Positions 4,380-5,979 of a stretch of 5,979 nt of DNA are shown in pieces. The stretch's first letter is position 1; every line of letters begins with the position of its first letter. The stretch comes from Candidatus Heimdallarchaeota archaeon. Lineage in GTDB: Archaea; Asgardarchaeota; Heimdallarchaeia; Hodarchaeales; S146-22. A program made the position numbers and the translations under genes. The stretch covers positions 1-5,979 of the forward strand of contig WAPZ01000747.1 of NCBI GenBank assembly GCA_015520535.1, in the 5' to 3' direction. Below the pieces are notes generated by a model. That model saw only the letters and a list, made by a program, of their open reading frames with translations. It was not told the DNA's origin and did no database searches.

Positions 4380-5891
4380 ATGAATACACTAAAATTAGTT
4401 TTTGGCATCCTTTTTTTAAGCTTATTGGGCGCGCCACTCTTTTTTGCCGGCGGAACACTTCTCGCTGCTGATTATCTTTTAACTGATTCTGAGGGCTACT
4501 ACTTAAGCCGCCCCTTGTCTTATTCTCAGACCAACATTTCCGGCATATATATCGAAATACCCATAGACCAACTCGACACCACCCCCGCCGGCATCGGAAA
4601 AATCATATCCTTCAAAATGATGTGGAATTCACCACTCACTCTTCAAGCCGGCATTACCAGTGCCACCAACGCAAAAGCCTTCCTAAAAAACATCACCTAC
4701 GCTGAAATCCCCTTTGACGAATTCCTCTCAAAAATCTCCATCGGCTTTAAATTCGAATTCAAAACCACCAACGACCTCAACCTCTATGAAACCACCATTA
4801 TCGAAAACTCCACCACCGGCAACACCCCAACTATTACCTGGTTCAGCCTCAGCAAAGGCACTAAAAACACGCTCTACTACACGCCACAAGCTGAACATTT
4901 CACTGACAACCTCGCTCTTGTCATCATTGCCAGCCACACTACCACACCAAAAATCAATTCCTTTTCTGTGTCTTTACGCTTTGGCATCAAATTACCCATC
5001 ATCCTCTGGATTGGCATCATCTTTCTCACATTTGGCCTTTTATTCTCATTGATCGGTATCTTCCTCATCGTTCGCGGCATCACTGAACCGTCTTTCCCCA
5101 AAACACAACCCTATTATCCACAAAAACCCGCAAAAATAGTATATCATCAAACACAACCATCACAACAACCACAACCGCAATCTTACCCACCATCTTCAAC
5201 TCCACAAAAAAACACGATTCAAAACATCATTTGTGCCGAATGTGGACACGTCAATCTTCCCGACTCACGATTTTGTGCCGAATGTGGATCGCTCCTCCTT
5301 CATGAAAAAACCGCTACTATCACAACTAAAGCCCCCAAAACCATCTTCTTCGAGAAAAAAGATACACAAACACAACACGTCTTGCTCCTCGCATCCTTTG
5401 GCGACCGCATACTCGCCTGGCTCATCGATATTGTTCTCCTCGGCTTACTCTTTGGCGCCATCAGCAGCTTGCTTGCTCTTATCTCTTGGATCAGTGGCTC
5501 TTTTGAGACCTTTTATGACACCTTTGGTATTGCCAGCTCCCCCTTCATCTTCGTCTCCTTACTCTATTGGACCATCACCGAATATTACTGGCAAGCCAGC
5601 ATCGGAAAAAAAGTCCTTAACCTTAAAGTCGTCAATACCCTAACCGGCGAACGCCCCGAATTATGGCAAGTATTCCTCAGCGCCCTCGGAAAAGCCTTCT
5701 TCTTACCCATCGACATCATCATTGGATGGTTCATCTGTGAAAACCAAAAAAATAAACCACAAACATCCGGTTCATTAAAATCAGTTGACGAAACTCAGCG
5801 GTTTACCCAAATCCTCGCTAACGTCGCTGTCATCAAGGAGTCCGCTCCCGCACCACCGAAAAAAGTTACCTTCGTTAAAAATCAAGACTAA
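4380..5891 (+). CDS. Composite membrane protein: outside domain, zinc ribbon and RDD-type membrane domain
   Basis: The 503-residue product has several parts in order. A hydrophobic N-terminus (about 5-30) could be an anchor or signal peptide. A Thr/Asn-rich domain (31-200), probably outside the cell and beta-rich, shows NxS/T sequons such as NIS and NST. A long membrane segment spans about 204-232. A Pro/Gln/Tyr-rich linker (235-280) leads to a zinc ribbon with CAEC (285-288) and CAEC (299-302), ten residues between the pairs. The RDD-like region (about 336-487) has FGDRILAWLIDIVL (R343, D350), membrane segments near 346-372, 383-400 and 434-453, and IGKKVLNLKVVNTLTGERPE in place of the family's 'GKrllglrVvd..G..ps'. 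RDD domains have been linked to transport, but the role of this combination is unknown. The zinc ribbon may bind a protein or nucleic acid at the inner face. The gene diverges from the malic enzyme. Its coding strand is unusually C-rich and G-poor. Confidence 0.9.
   Translation: MNTLKLVFGILFLSLLGAPLFFAGGTLLAADYLLTDSEGYYLSRPLSYSQTNISGIYIEIPIDQLDTTPAGIGKIISFKMMWNSPLTLQAGITSATNAKAFLKNITYAEIPFDEFLSKISIGFKFEFKTTNDLNLYETTIIENSTTGNTPTITWFSLSKGTKNTLYYTPQAEHFTDNLALVIIASHTTTPKINSFSVSLRFGIKLPIILWIGIIFLTFGLLFSLIGIFLIVRGITEPSFPKTQPYYPQKPAKIVYHQTQPSQQPQPQSYPPSSTPQKNTIQNIICAECGHVNLPDSRFCAECGSLLLHEKTATITTKAPKTIFFEKKDTQTQHVLLLASFGDRILAWLIDIVLLGLLFGAISSLLALISWISGSFETFYDTFGIASSPFIFVSLLYWTITEYYWQASIGKKVLNLKVVNTLTGERPELWQVFLSALGKAFFLPIDIIIGWFICENQKNKPQTSGSLKSVDETQRFTQILANVAVIKESAPAPPKKVTFVKNQD
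5230..5288 (+). repeat. 17-bp direct repeat encoding both zinc knuckles
   Basis: TTTGTGCCGAATGTGGA occurs at 5230-5246 and again at 5272-5288, in the same reading frame 42 nt apart. Each copy encodes CAECG, so the two halves of the zinc ribbon use identical codons. This suggests duplication or gene conversion of the knuckle rather than independent codon choice, though strong codon bias could also produce it. Confidence 0.7.
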
Positions 5892-5925
5892 CACCACGCA
5901 CCATCACTACCTCCATCTCCTCACA

Positions 5926-5945
5926 TTTTTTCTTTTTCTCTGTTT
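5926..5945 (+). terminator. T-rich terminator after the RDD-domain gene
   Basis: About 35 nt past the TAA stop the plus strand carries six T, C, five T, then CTCTG and three T. This is a typical archaeal hairpin-free termination tract. The remaining bases to the window end show no gene. Confidence 0.5.
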
Positions 5946-5979
5946 ATCTCCGCGTTAAGATTAAAGTTCCCTTTATTTA

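Noticed and set aside
4714..5052. Long alternative frames inside the RDD gene on both strands
   Set aside because: They result from the C-rich, stop-poor coding strand. The main frame has clear membrane segments, a zinc ribbon and a ribosome-binding site.

Overview
The window reads as a piece of an AT-rich archaeal chromosome. The ribosome-binding sites are of the GGTG / AGGTGA / GAGGTG type. Gene ends are followed by T-rich tracts rather than GC-rich hairpins, and upstream regions carry TATA-like boxes. An Asgard or other uncultivated archaeal lineage is a guess from the mix of a zinc-ribbon/RDD membrane protein, a MenA-like prenyltransferase and a short malic enzyme. Nothing here fixes the taxon.

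Layout. Four or five genes lie on the minus strand (transcribed right to left) and one large gene diverges on the plus strand. From right to left on the minus strand they are: a doubtful 62-residue ORF (4002-4190); a malic enzyme (2559-3917); a MenA-type UbiA prenyltransferase (1437-2492, using the start preceded by a GGTG site); a small protein with two membrane segments (824-1177); and, at the left edge, a gene of unknown function that appears frameshifted (N-terminal frame 277-615, C-terminal frame from about 310 off the left end). The plus-strand gene (4380-5891) encodes a 503-residue membrane protein. It has an N-terminal membrane anchor, an outside domain, a second membrane segment, a Pro/Gln-rich linker, a CxxC...CxxC zinc ribbon and a C-terminal RDD-type membrane domain. 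The 462-bp gap between the divergent genes holds the two likely promoters and the doubtful ORF.

Function. The malic enzyme (malate to pyruvate plus CO2 and a reduced nicotinamide) and the prenyltransferase (attachment of an isoprenoid tail to an aromatic quinone precursor) are the only two genes with a clear enzymatic role. They are 66 nt apart in the same direction and may share a transcript, although a T-rich tract lies between them. A link between the two through respiration is inference. The remaining genes cannot be given a function. I see no CRISPR array, complete insertion sequence, tRNA or rRNA. The observations most worth following up are the broken or frameshifted gene at the left edge, with its SPEER-like repeats and possible PD-(D/E)XK-type motif, and the composite zinc-ribbon/RDD protein with its unusual base composition.
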